Below are positions 22,822 to 32,654 of a DNA stretch of 64,000 nt, one piece after another. Made by a program: the position numbers and the translations under genes. Positions within the stretch are counted from its first letter, which is position 1. Each line of letters begins with the position of its first letter. Below the pieces are notes generated by a model. That model was given only the letters and a program-made list of their open reading frames with translations. It did no database searches and was not told where the DNA came from. Source of the DNA: Termitomyces sp. T153 (Eukaryota; Basidiomycota; Agaricomycetes; Agaricales; Lyophyllaceae); contig JACKQL020000023.1 in NCBI GenBank assembly GCA_018296165.2, positions 186,001-250,000 of the forward strand. The letters run 5' to 3'.

Positions 22822-22833
22822 AGTATGGGGGAG
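22822..22833 (+). promoter_or_regulatory. Polypurine tract of C1
   Basis: TATGGGGGAGGA directly precedes the 3' LTR. This is the primer site for plus-strand DNA synthesis in LTR elements. Confidence 0.7.
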
Positions 22834-23930
22834 GATGATGAGCCCCAGTTATTGCTGCGCACCATTTTCAGCATTCTTTTGGCATTGCGGACTTAGCAGC
22901 AGCTGACTACTTTGTATTTGACACAAGTCACAACACTCAGCACATGGGACTGAGCCCAAGGGTTGGACCAAAGCATGAGACCCTAGTGACCACGAGGCTT
23001 ATCGAGCATGAGAAATATCATGTGGAGTCTGGAGCTTGGGCCTAGATCATCAAGGCCTAGACCCCCTAGCAACAACTATTAGCGACCCTAGCGATCCTGG
23101 CAAACAAAACAACGTTCTTCTACCATATATGGACAAATTATCAGATGCGTACCTTTTTACTATCATTTCATTTGCTGAGCTTACCAACATACTTGAATGG
23201 CGTCTACGCTTCAGGTGTTGACATCGGACTCTTTTCTTGATTTGGTTTTTGTTAGCAATTAAGCGTCACCAAGACTTTGCCTAGGATTTTTCATTTAGTT
23301 ACAGACTGATGCCTTGTATGCACCATAAGCACAGTGACAGATGCCGTTGCTTGTAGTATTTATTTGTTTACTTTCACATACTATACTTCAAAACGTATAA
23401 ATACTGATTGTACATAGACACTACATATACACACATACCCACGGAGAAGAGAACAGAGAACCCCCTTCGAAGTCAACTAGCTGCTCTCTCTCTAAGCCTA
23501 CCAGCTTAAGATTACACTTCGCCTTTCTTTCCCTTATCCTGTCTTTGACTTTGGCTTAGCAATGAACCTCCTTGACTTCAACTTTGACTTAGTTTGGTAC
23601 CAACTGCAGGTGCCTATTTACATTAATTTGACTTAGCAACGCTAGCGACTCTGGCTAGTAACTAAATCATGTTTGTCCCCTAGTTCCCCTCCTTCCTTTA
23701 CCGTCTTCTCTTTCCCTACTCTTCTCATCACTGTTACAACAACCTCAGCAGGCAATAGCGCCTTCTTTTTACTTCACCCCACATCACAACTTTTGCTCTA
23801 GTTCTCTGGGATGGTTACTGACTCACCCTCAACCATTAAATTCCTACTGCCAGCTACCCTATCTGGTAACTAGTGTCAGGTCCTCTCTTTAGGTTTCCTG
23901 CACAGCACTAGGCAGCATAGGAGCACATCA
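22834..23930 (+). repeat. 3' LTR of C1
   Basis: A 1097-bp match to 13928-15022 with the same termini. Many of the differences between the two LTRs are CG against TG/CA. Confidence 0.9.
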
Positions 23931-24085
23931 CCGGACTTGCTCGGATCAATTTCCCCTGGCTATCCTCACAAGTCCCCAGTGTTTAGAACACCTCCGAGTG
24001 CCCAGTTGTCAGTGCAGGGAATCACGTCCGCCTAGTAAGGACTCGCCCAGTGTAGCTGAGCCCCCATGGTCAGCGGAACCTGACA
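23931..24085 (+). repeat. Family B LTR fragment (3' 155 bp), B3
   Basis: From ccggacttgctcgg to GGAACCTGACA it matches the last part of LTR B2. Its left side is cut by C1. It may be what is left of the 3' LTR of B2, since the B2 antisense gene lies on the other side of C1. Confidence 0.7.
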
Positions 24086-24250
24086 CTGGCCCTCTCTGCT
24101 CATCCTCAGGCAAACTCCATCCTCAGTGCCTTTTGTACATGGAATCAGCCTACCACCCCTGGGCCCTGTACACAATGGCTGCCTCCACATGTCAACAACA
24201 ACAATCAAACTCTCTTTTACATTGATAAGCCAGGTAACCCCACCAACAAG
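24086..24250 (+). pseudogene. Family B gag fragment
   Basis: The segment aligns with the gag of B5 (minus strand of about 43265-43100), including the lines encoding ADNSN/TLSYIDKPGNPTN-type sequence. It starts directly after an LTR end, without the first part of gag, so it has been deleted or rearranged. After about 24250 the similarity stops. Confidence 0.55.
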
Positions 24251-24390
24251 GCTGCCCCACACAATCACCCTCCCTGAAAAAGACCCCCTCAGTGGCATGA
24301 GAGAATGGAAGATGTTTACAGGTGACTTTCACATTGCACACTGGTGCCATATGCTATGGAAAATCTGGGTAGTGGTAAGTAATTGGGGCA

Positions 24391-24395
24391 TTGAA
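24391..24395 (+). repeat. Target site duplication of B-young, left
   Basis: ttgaa directly before the element; the same five bases follow it at 30490-30494. Confidence 0.85.
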
Positions 24396-25560
24396 TGTCA
24401 GGGTCCGCTGACCTCGGGGGCGCAGCTGCACTGGGCGAGTCCTTACTAGGCGGGCGTGATTCCCCTGCATTGGTGACCGGACACTCAAAGACATTCTGGG
24501 TCCTGGTGGTTTGCACGGGTAATTGGGGAGATGTGATCCAGACAGATCCGGGAAGGTCCGGAGAAGTCGGATTGTGGGGAAATGAGACGGTCTTGGCGGG
24601 GTTCAGGCAGAAGGCCGTACGGGAGATTTGCGGAAGCAAGGGAGTAGGTGGCTGTGTGATCAATGGGGGCGGAGCCGGGGTTTGATGGGAGATCATTTGG
24701 AGTTGATGGAGTCCGGGACCGAGCGAAGAGTGAGGTTCGGACCTGGTAAGGAGTGTCGGGGTTCGTAATTATAATCGCGGAGTTCGTGAGGTCGTTAGGG
24801 TTGATGAAGAATTGGGCACAAGGGTCAGACGACGTCACCGAGACGGCATCGGACAAGACAATATGGAACAAGAGTAGATTTGAGTGGAGGTACGAAACGA
24901 TAACGAGAACGATAACAAAAAGGGGACGAGACAAGACCGGGAGACTGAGATAAGACCGGGAGACTGAGATAAGATCGGGAGACTGAGATAAGACCGGGAA
25001 ACTGAGAGTAAGGAGAAAAAGACACGAAAACGAACACGAAACACAAAAAGGAAACAATCAGACCATAGGTAACGTTAAGCAATATCAAGACTGGAGTACG
25101 AAGAGCTACTCGATGACTTATATACTGACTACCGGAGGACTTCGGGGTACGTCGGCTGTGGCGGCGGGGCTTGGCGGGGCTTGACGGAGCGGGCGGGTGT
25201 CGGTTGTGATCGAAGATCGTGCCGCGCTGATACGTTGATGGGATCGCGGGTTGTTCCGAGGCTGTCGTGATATTCCGGAATAGGTCGGAGGAAGCAGGGT
25301 GTCGAGTTGATGATGGGTGGGCGAAGATCAGGAATAGCGGGGGTGGTTCTCGGGGTTTGGGAAGCCCGGGGTAAGTGTCAGTGGCTGCGGGGCAGGCACC
25401 GAAGTTGGCCAGGGGGCCGTCGGAGTTAGCCGGGGATGTGTCGGAGTTAGCCGAAGTAGGCGTGGGCATGGGCGGAAGTTCGGCGGAGCGTTGGGGGTCC
25501 TTTTGGGGGTTCGGGGGTTTGATGGACGATGTGCGGGGCTTTGGGGAATGGGTCGTGACA
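24396..25560 (-). repeat. 3' LTR of B-young
   Basis: 1165 bp; on the plus strand it runs TGTCAGGGTCC...GTCGTGACA. It has four units of the 21-bp repeat (gactgagataaga(c/t)cggga) near 24925-25005, against three in the other LTR. Confidence 0.92.
24925..25010 (-). repeat. 21-bp minisatellite in the B-young LTR
   Basis: Units of gactgagataagaccgggaga recur four times here and three times in the partner LTR (about 29880-29945). Copy number thus changed after insertion or during reverse transcription. Confidence 0.75.
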
Positions 25561-25573
25561 TCACCCCCCTTTC
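25561..25573 (-). promoter_or_regulatory. Polypurine tract of B-young
   Basis: On the minus strand AAAGGGGGGTGA directly precedes the 3' LTR (TGTCACGACC). The same plan (GAAGAGGAGGGTGA) occurs at 36851-36864. Confidence 0.8.
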
Positions 25574-25770
25574 AGCGTCGAGACCCTTCGAGACGCGGGG
25601 CAGGACGGGGATCGGCGGGGCGTGGGAGTCGAAGCCGAGCAATATTGATCAATCCGCAGCAAGTGATGGCGGCGTGGGAGGCGAAGTCGAAGCGCGGCCG
25701 CCGTTTCGTCAGGGTCCTCCTCACTCAATTTAAAGCTTTGGGCGTGCCCCGGGGTTTCCCAAATTTCGTC

Positions 25771-26901
25771 ATGTCTTCCCCCAGCGTTCCAGTGGTTTCT
25801 CCCGCCGATTTAGACGAGGTGGTGGTGTATGACAGTGGGGGTGAGGAGTTCGAGCGTCGGCGCCGGGGTAGCGTTAGGGACCGGAGTCGTAAGTGTTGTC
25901 GAATTTTCCTTTCGGGATGGTTAACGGGGTTCCGGTAGAGTCGTCCGTAGTAGTAGTGGTGGACTTTCTGGGGGTTCCGAAGCGGACCAAGTTTCGTCCC
26001 GCGGTGCCAAAGGGGAAGGGGGCGTCTTCGGTGGTGGTTCGGGGAAAGCGTCGAGCTTCCCCACCCTCGGGGGCGGGACCCAGCAAGAGGCCGCGTGGGC
26101 GCGAGTTGTCGGCGGGGCCTCCCGAGTCTTCCCTCTTTTCCCCTGTCCCTGGCGTTCCCTCGGAGCGGTCGTCGAGTCCCTCCGCGCCGATTCCTTCAAT
26201 CACGGAGGTCTTCCTTCGCAAGCAGGTGGAGGCCTTGACGACGTCGTTGGCAGTACGGGAGGGGGAGCTCCGCCGGGCGAGGGAGGATCGTGACGCGGCG
26301 CGGACGGAGAAGGAAGCGATGGAGCGGGAGAGGAATACTTCGGTGCGCGTGGCGACGGAGCGGGCGCTAGAGGTGTGGGGTCTGCGGGAGCGTCTGGCGC
26401 AGGTGGAGGGGCAACCCGCGGGGGAAGCGGAGGGGCGGGGACGAGTTCCGGAGGGGGATGCGTTGTGGGCGGAGCTGGAGGCGGCGAGGCGGAGGGAGGA
26501 TTGGTTGGCCAACGAGGCCGCCTCGGGTCGCGCGGGGATTCTTCGTGAGTTGTCTCCCGTTCCTCCGTTCGTTATTGACGGTTCATTTTCGGAGTTTAGG
26601 CTGGGTGCGGGAGCATCGGGTCCTCTTGGACGGTGCCTCCGCGGCGTTCGCGTCGATTCAGGACGGGTTGACGCAGGGGTCCGCGGTCCAGCCTCCGGAG
26701 TTGCAGCAGGGAATGGCGCGGTTGGAGAGGTTGCTGGCGGGGCATCGGCGACGCAATGCGGTGGCCCCGGGGTCGTGGTGGGAGGTGGCGGCCGATGCGG
26801 GGGAGGCATTGCCGGGGTTGGCGGAGATCCTAGCGGTGGTGCGGGCCCAGATGGAGGTCGACCTGGGGGTTGGGTTTCCGGGAGGTTCGGGGAGGGAGTG
26901 A
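25771..26901 (+). CDS. Three-exon antisense gene of B-young (aORF-B)
   Basis: Exons are 25771-25888, 25939-26544 and 26600-26901. Two canonical introns of 50 and 55 nt, both phase 1, join three separate ORFs into one frame of 341 codons plus stop. The start is ATG 25771 (MSSPSVPVV); an in-frame ATG at 25666 would add 35 residues. Order: an acidic/basic N-terminal part (DLDEVVVYDSGGEEFERRRR), a nuclear-signal-like basic segment (KRRASPPSGAGPSKRPRGR), a long Arg/Glu/Ala helix (VEALTTSLAVREGELRRARE and on to about residue 240) and a C-terminal domain with WWEVAADAGEALPGLAEIL. Decayed homologues at 12502-13740 and 35053-36260 have the same layout. There is no similarity to Gag or Pol. It is transcribed opposite to the element. 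It could act as an accessory regulator or nucleic-acid-binding protein, but this is not shown. Confidence 0.75.
25889..25938 (+). other. Intron 1 of aORF-B
   Basis: The donor GTAAGTGT and acceptor CCGGTAG bound 50 nt, with GGTTAACGG as a possible branch site. Splicing at this AG restores the frame; using the next AG two bases on would not. Confidence 0.7.
26545..26599 (+). other. Intron 2 of aORF-B
   Basis: The donor GTGAGTTG and acceptor GAGTTTAG bound 55 nt, phase 1. The same intron is visible in the copy at 35356-35304 (GTGAGT...TTTAG, followed by CTGGGT). In B2 it lies at 12864-12816, where the donor has changed to ATGAGT. Confidence 0.8.
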
Positions 26902-29199
26902 GGTGGGTGTGGGCCTCGTTTCTTGTCGCTCTTGGACTTGCTGCCTTCCCGCCTATTGTATATATGATTTTTTTGTACGCGAACATGTCACTTCTTGGTC
27001 CCTGGGCGTGTGAAGTGAGATTTTTAGTTTTGTCTGAGGGCAAAGTAAGCGAAACACGCAGGGGTGTGAGAGGGAGTGGAATCCCTAGTGAGTTCAGAGG
27101 CGGGGGTTACGCCCGCTAGTGCCGTCTGCGCTGGCTAGTCCCGGGGTTTGTCGGGACGGGGCGGGGCATCGCAGGAGGGCTCCCGGGGTCTGTCGGGGTT
27201 GGTGGGAGTTCTCCGGTGGGGTCCCCGGCATTTCGGGCGGTGTCGTTGAGTTCGTTTCTTGGAAATTTTCGACTGGGAGTGTAGGGGACGTGCGCCGTTT
27301 TGGTAGTAGAGGGTGGCCTTTGAATTTTGTACGGCGCCCAACGGGTTCGGGGCTTTGGTTGTCTTGGCGGTGTGGTGGGCGGGGGGTAATGGGGGTCTTC
27401 CCATGGTCTAGCCCTTACGTCGGTATTGGTGGTGAAGGCGGGCGGGCCCTTTTTTATTGGCGGGGTTGGGTGAGGCGGGGTTCGTCTTCGCAGTATAGTC
27501 GGTCCGGGTCGGGGTTGTGTTTTGGAGTGCTGCGTCTGTGGGCGGGCCTGCTTCGGGTGGCGCTTTGGTGTGCTCCAGAGTGTCGATGACCGAGGGGGTA
27601 GGATGCGGGGTGATCAGTCCCAACCAGTTCCTTCGGGTCCGGGGCCCAATTTGGGGTTCCGGGTCATCTACGTGATATTGCTCTCCTGACCAAAGGTAAG
27701 CCCGCGGCGGACAAAGGGGGTCTTACGTGTTTCTGATACTTCCTCGAGTTCGGAGGTTCGGGGGTCGGTGGTTCCTTCATCGGGAAGAAGTGGGTGGTCC
27801 CGGAGTCGACTCAAGGGTCACTTGGTGGGGGTTTGTTGGTTGTTCATGGTTGTTGGGGCGGCGGAAGGTCGGCCGCGGGAGGGCACTGGAGTGGGGCTCC
27901 CCGGGAGATGCGGCAGGGTCGGATTTACTCCTCGTTCGTGTTCCGGAGCGGTCCGGAGATTGTGCAAGTGCAGGGGTGATAGTGGGGGGAGGCACTGCCA
28001 GCTTGTCTGGAGGCCCCGGTGATGTGGTCCCTGTTTGGGCGGACATATTCCGGTGTAGGGGCGGGGTTCGGAGTGGGTGGTGATTTCTGTTGCGGAGTTG
28101 GGGCTACCAGGGCATCGTTGTCAAGCCGGCGCTGTGAGTCCTCTTGGTCAGATGTCGGGGTCGGAGCGGAGGCCCTGGAGTCGTGTCGCCAGGGTCCGGA
28201 GCTGGATTGATGGGTTCGGAGGGGTCTGGGTGGGACTGTTTCGGGCTGGCGCGGGGTCGTTTTGGGTCGTCGAGCCAGATGGGGGAGGTCTTTTGAGGAT
28301 ATGGGAGCGCGTGCCCTTGGGGTTGTCGGGTCGCTTAAATGGCCGATCGTTGTTTTCTGGATGATGGTGGGGCTTCTCCCTCCCTTATATGAACATGTCA
28401 GCGAATTTAGAGCACTTAGGGAACTACTTCGTATAGGGTCCTTTTTCCCTATAGTTAGTTCGGGGTGGCCCCTATGCTGGGGATTCCTTCGTGGGAGGTG
28501 GCGTAGTCTGGTGGCGGAGTGTAAGCTCGGGGATGTTTTGGTCCTGTTCCGGGGTTGTCAGGGTTGGGTCGGGGAAGTCGGGGCCCCTTCATTTGTTGGG
28601 CGGAGGTGACGGCCGATCGATCGAGGTCCGGAAGCAGGTCACGGGGTTGGAGCATAGCCTAGGTCTGAGGTTCTTGTCCTGTGGTGGATTCGAGCTTGAT
28701 TTCGATGGTTTCGGGGTTAGTTGTCGGAGGGTTTAGTTCCTTGGAGGAGGTCGATAATAGGGTTTGGTGATGTTGTTGGTGATTAGTCGCGTTCGTCGGT
28801 CTGCGGGGTTGCTGGGGGGCCGGTGAATCCACAGGCGGGCTTCGGGGAAGCGCGTTCTCAGTGGTTTCTTTGTAGCTGGCGATCCTCGCGCTGTGGGTGA
28901 CTGTTCCATGGCAGGTTGGCATTATTGTGGGTCGGAGGGCTGGCGCGGTGCCGGAGACCTTGTTACTCATTCGATCGGATGGTCGCCAGGCTTTAGGATG
29001 TTATTCTTTGGGTGATGTCGGGGTCGACTTTGTGCGAGAGAGCGGAGTTGGCGGGGAGTGTAGGGGTGGGGTGGAAGATGAGTTGGCGGTTTGCGCGAGG
29101 GGTTGGGAGTTGGGTGTGAGCTGGGGAAGGTGTCCGTGGGGGGAGCCGTTGTATGAAAGTAACTGGAGCAGAGGGGACGTTTGGTGTCGGATCCACGAC
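26902..29199. other. Interior of B-young without recognised genes
   Basis: GC-rich sequence with many chance ORFs in all frames, as expected when stop codons are rare. I see no gag-pol motif. The part next to the mini-Gag aligns with B2 after 7600. It may hold packaging or dimerisation signals. Confidence 0.5.
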
Positions 29200-29313
29200 T
29201 CAATGTGCCTCGGCAAATTGGGCAGGGCCGTATGAATCATAAGGGTTCCCCGGCGCGGGTAGACCATAGACATCGGAGTTATTTGATTGTGTGTGCGGAG
29301 ATAATGCGGGCAT
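29200..29313 (-). CDS. Mini-Gag leader peptide of B-young
   Basis: A 37-residue ORF, MPALSPHTQSNNSDVYGLPA to AQFAEAH, starting 33 bases inside the 5' LTR. It aligns with the Gag start of B5 (NIYGWPVPENSY) and with the 38-codon ORF of B2, and stops at the same position as the latter. It is possibly retained because the start of gag overlaps RNA packaging signals. Confidence 0.5.
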   Translation of the reverse strand: MPALSPHTQSNNSDVYGLPAPGNPYDSYGPAQFAEAH

Positions 29314-29332
29314 CACGGACGGGGTAAGGTCA

Positions 29333-29344
29333 GGTCTTGATATT
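29333..29344 (-). promoter_or_regulatory. Self-priming primer-binding site of B-young
   Basis: On the minus strand AATATCAAGACC, one base inside the 5' LTR, is the perfect 12-nt complement of GGTCTTGATATT at the predicted transcript start (plus coordinates 30022-30011). Compared with B2 and B5, both strands of the pairing changed together (A-T to G-C). Confidence 0.78.
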
Positions 29345-29345
29345 A

Positions 29346-30489
29346 TGTCAGGGTCCGCTGACCTCGGGGGCGCAGCTGCACTGGGCGAGTCCTTACTAGG
29401 CGGGCGTGATTCCCCTGCATTGGTGACCGGACACTCAAAGACAATCGGGGTCCTGGTGGTTTGCACGGGTAATTGGGGAGATGTGATCCAGACGGATCCG
29501 GGAAGGTCCGGAGAAGTCGGATTGTGGGGAAATGAGACGGTCTTGGCGGGGTTCAGGCAGAAGGCCGTACGGGAGATTTGCGGAAGCAAGGGAGTAGGTG
29601 GCTGTGTGATCAATGGGGGCGGAGCCGGGGTTTGATGGAAGATCATTTGGAGTTGATGGAGTCCGGGACCGAGCGAAGAGTGAGGTTCGGACCTGGTAAG
29701 GGGTGTCGGGGTTCGTAATTATAATCGCGGAGTTCGTGAGGTCGTTAGGGTTGATGAAGAATTGGGCACAAGGGTCAGACGACGTCACCGAGACGGCATC
29801 GGACAAGACAATATGGAACAAGAGTAGATTCGAGTGGAGGTACGAAACGATAACGAGAACGATAACGAAAAGGGGACGAGACAAGACCGGGAGACTGAGA
29901 TAAGACCGGGAGACTGAGATAAGACCGGGAAACTGAGATAAGGAGAAAGAGATACGAAAACGAACACGAAACACAAAGAGGAAACAATCAGACCATAGGT
30001 AACGTTAAGCAATATCAAGACCGGAGTACGAAGAGCTACTCGATGACTTATATACTGACTACCGGAGGACTTCGGGGTACGTCGGCTGTGGCGGCGGGGC
30101 TTGGCGGGGCTTGACGGAGTGGGCGGGTGTCGGTTGTGATCGAAGATCGTGCCGCGCTGATACGTTGATGGGATCGCGGGTTGTTCCGAGGTTGTCGTGA
30201 TATTCCGGAATAGGTCGGAGGAAGCAGGGTGTCGAGTTAATGATGGGTGGGCGAAGATCAGGAATAGCGGGGGTGGTTCTCGGGGTTTGGGAAGCCCAGG
30301 GTAAGTGTCAGTGGCTGCGGGGCAGGCACCGAAGTTGGCCAGGGGGCCGTCGGAGTTAGCCGGGGATGTGTCGGAGTTAGCCGAAGTAGGCGTGGGCATG
30401 GGCGGAAGTTCGGCGGAGCGTTGGGGGTCCTTTTGGGGTTCGGGGGTTTGATGGACGATGTGCGGGGCTTTGGGGAATGGGTCGTGACA
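29346..30489 (-). repeat. 5' LTR of B-young
   Basis: 1144 bp, nearly identical to 24396-25560. TATATAA (minus strand of 30054-30048) stands 32 nt before the transcript-start motif at 30022. Confidence 0.92.
30011..30054 (-). promoter_or_regulatory. Core promoter of the B-young 5' LTR
   Basis: TATATAA at 30054-30048 (minus strand) and the start motif GGTCTTGATATT at 30022-30011, with the 32-nt spacing seen in all measurable B LTRs. Confidence 0.7.
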
Positions 30490-30790
30490 TTGAAGGCCTA
30501 TTTATTTATACCTCTTTCTCAGGCACTTCCTGTGGCATACCTTATCAGTATGCTATTACTCCAGTAGCAATTCTTCCAGGAGCATCTTGATCTTGATCCC
30601 CATGCTTATTCCATATTACCTAGGGCCATTGTCCAGTGCCATTCTGTTTTGGCAGAGGACAGCAGGGGTCATTTCATAATTTTTCTGTGCTTCTGAGTAG
30701 TTGGCTCTCTTACTTTTGCCTCCTTGCTTTTCCATTGGGTATCCATTGTAGTTTTGGAACCAACACTACTCCACATATGAGATCACACTC
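30490..30790. other. Unassigned segment around the B-young insertion
   Basis: Bases 24250-24395 and 30490-30790 would be contiguous without B-young (ttgaa counted once). Together they make about 440 bp that interrupts family B gag similarity: the B5 gag aligns before 24250 and after about 30800, but not here. The sequence is AT-richer, has no clear ORF and was not matched elsewhere in the window. It may be an older small insertion or diverged gag. Confidence 0.4.
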
Positions 30791-31960
30791 TGCTGATGTC
30801 TGCTCATTGGTGCTGGGGCCTCTCCCAGGCAACATGGGCCAACTCCCTAGCAGTGGGCCTCCTAACAGTGGACCTCTTAGAGGATGGGGCGCAGCTATGG
30901 ACAACTTCCCCCCTCAGCATGGAAACAGGAACAACTATTACTACTACTACAACACTGGACCCCTGCCCCAAACTCAAAACACCAAAGACAATACTCACAA
31001 TGCACTGGCTCAAAAAGGAAAACTTGACATTTAAAAGCCTGAACCTTTCACTGGTCACAACCCCTAGAAGTGGAAAATCTTTCTAACACAGTATCTAACT
31101 ATATTCCAAGCTAAGCCCATTACCTTCCAGCTTGAGAGCTCACAAGTAGCCTTTGCTGCATCATATTTGCAGGGTATTGCCTTCAACCACTATACAGCAC
31201 TACTCTAGTTTAACCCCAACAACCCCATGCTCTCCAATTGGCTTGCCTTCACCCAGGAATTCTCCAGTAAGTTTGGCATCTTTGATATGGTAGCAGAAGC
31301 AGAGAAGAACCTCTTCAACCTCCAAATGCACAACAATGAACATTTCATGACCTTTATTGTACAATTTGAATGGGAGGCCTACAAGACAGTGTGGAATTAC
31401 AACACCCTCCAATTTGCTCTCCATTATGCCCTGCCTCAATGGACCAAGGACATCCTCCACCTTGCACCCAAGCAAACTACATATAACAGATACAAGGCAC
31501 TTGTTACCCAGGTTGACCAACATTATTAGGAAGACCAGAGCAAAAACATGGCACTGTGGACCACATGGAACACCTCCAGCAACACTAACTAGCAGGCCAG
31601 ATCAACCAATGGCAACCAACTCTTGATCCCTGCCAACCCTGCTAAATCTGCACCCCATTTTCCCCCAGGCCAAAGACCTACCAGCACCAATTGACTCCCA
31701 GGACAGTGCCCCCCTGCCCAACTCAATGCCACCAACCTCCATGAGACCCCAGAACTCCTGGACACCAACTCCAACAATCTTGATGATGCTCCAGACCCCA
31801 TCAACAACCCAGAAGCCCTATACACAAACAAGATTTGGAATAGGCCCTGGATTGATGTACCAGAGGAGACTCAGGAGAAATGACAGAAGGAGGGTGCATG
31901 CATCTTATGTGGTGAGCAGGGACATTTTATCAGTAGTTGCCCTAAATGCCAGGTGATGGG
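30791..31960 (+). pseudogene. Family B gag (C-terminal two thirds)
   Basis: A Gly/Asn/Pro-rich part (SGPPNSGPLRGWGAAMDN) is followed by a capsid-like domain (NWLAFTQEFSSKFGIFDMVAEAEKNLFNLQM, HYALPQWTKDILHLAPKQ). A canonical zinc knuckle CILCGEQGHFISSC (C-x2-C-x4-H-x4-C) lies at 31899-31940. There are stops (for example a TAG where Trp fits, near 31527) and frameshifts. It aligns along its length with B5 on the minus strand at 42840-41740. Its role would be particle assembly and RNA binding. Confidence 0.85.
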
Positions 31961-32189
31961 ATGTGCCATATGGACCATCAATGGGGAAGACTGCAACTAC
32001 CAGTTTATGGAAAACAAGTCAGCAGTTTAGGTGTCAAAGATGCACTAGACCATGGACCAGACTCTGATGTCTTCTCCACTCTGGCCACACTCCTCCACAC
32101 AATGGTACTCACCCCAGACAATCTCCTAGCACATCTCCCCTCCCACTCCTCCACCACTCTCCTCCTCCACCCCACTCTCCCCTACTCCA

Positions 32190-32520
32190 ACAACTCCATG
32201 CCCACACTGGTCAACAGTGGCACCACAGATAACTTCATTGACAAATCTCTGGTGGTGCTCATTCCTCAATGCCTCTGACATCTCCCCACTCTGATCCTCC
32301 TCAAACTCTTTGACAGCAACCCCACCTCCACCAGAAATATCACACACTGTGTGGAAACAACCATGACCTTTGCCAATGGATGACAGTAAGAACTCTGACT
32401 ATTTGTTATGAAACTACACCTCTCTGCCCCCATTGTCCTAGGCTTCTCATACCTCTGCTCCACCAATCCCCACATTGACTGGCCCAGCCTCATTCTTCAC
32501 CTTGACTGGGACAACCTGAC
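32190..32520 (+). pseudogene. Family B protease-like domain 1
   Basis: MPTLVNSGTTDNFIDKSL forms the catalytic loop, with Asn (codon 32213-32215) for Asp. The second half reads APIVLGFSYLCSTNPHIDWPS, the retropepsin ILG strand. GTC-GAC to GTC-AAC is a CpG-type change. A matching domain with the same D-to-N change is in B5 (VNSSATDNFID, minus strand near 41460). Confidence 0.7.
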
Positions 32521-32654
32521 TGACTCTGGACTAGTACCCTTCAATGTCTTGCCCCTCTCCAAGAACCCTGAGACTATGACCAACCAACCCCAGACCCCCC
32601 CACAGCTCTGCTTGAGGTCCATGCAGTTGTTTGTCATTAATATCTGACTTGATG

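Larger units (their letters stand above)
13928..23930 (+). mobile_element. Family C gypsy element C1 with both LTRs
   Basis: The element has two LTRs of 1095 and 1097 bp, each beginning TGATGAGCCCC and ending GGAGCACATCA (a 5-bp inverted tip TGATG/CATCA). Between them lie gag, protease, RT, RNase H and integrase on the plus strand and an antisense gene before the 3' LTR. CpG is partly retained. No target duplication is visible: caggc is on the left and ccgga on the right. The left flank is B2 antisense-gene sequence and the right flank a B LTR scrap, so DNA around the insertion has been lost or recombined. Confidence 0.92.
24396..30489 (-). mobile_element. B-young: young non-autonomous family B LTR retrotransposon
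   Basis: A complete element of 6094 bp with LTRs of 1144 and 1165 bp, perfect 5-bp target duplications (ttgaa), a self-priming site, a polypurine tract and an internal region of 3785 bp. It reads on the minus strand: 5' LTR on the right, 3' LTR on the left. The interior contains only a 37-codon mini-Gag (29313-29200) and, on the opposite strand, a three-exon gene (25771-26901). There is no protease, RT or integrase. The LTRs differ by roughly 15-18 substitutions by eye plus a 21-bp repeat unit. It is GC- and CpG-rich in a CpG-poor neighbourhood. It presumably relies on enzymes from autonomous B elements, which share its LTR tips, PBS and PPT. Confidence 0.92.

Noticed and set aside
24485..25642. 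Long minus-strand ORFs in the B-young LTRs (190, 214 and 104 codons; repeated at 29435-30399)
   Set aside because: They lie in the LTR, cross the 21-bp repeats and the promoter, and are interrupted in all older LTR copies. Their length follows from GC-rich sequence.
25874..27043. 389-codon minus-strand ORF in B-young
   Set aside because: It is a Pro/Ala/Arg-rich shadow of the antisense gene on the other strand in GC-rich DNA. It has no counterpart in the decayed copies, whereas the plus-strand gene does.
27119..28736. Plus-strand ORFs of 80-156 codons in the B-young interior
   Set aside because: Gly/Trp/Arg/Ser-rich translations typical of GC-rich non-coding DNA. They overlap in several frames, with no intron-joined continuation and no homologous frame in B2.
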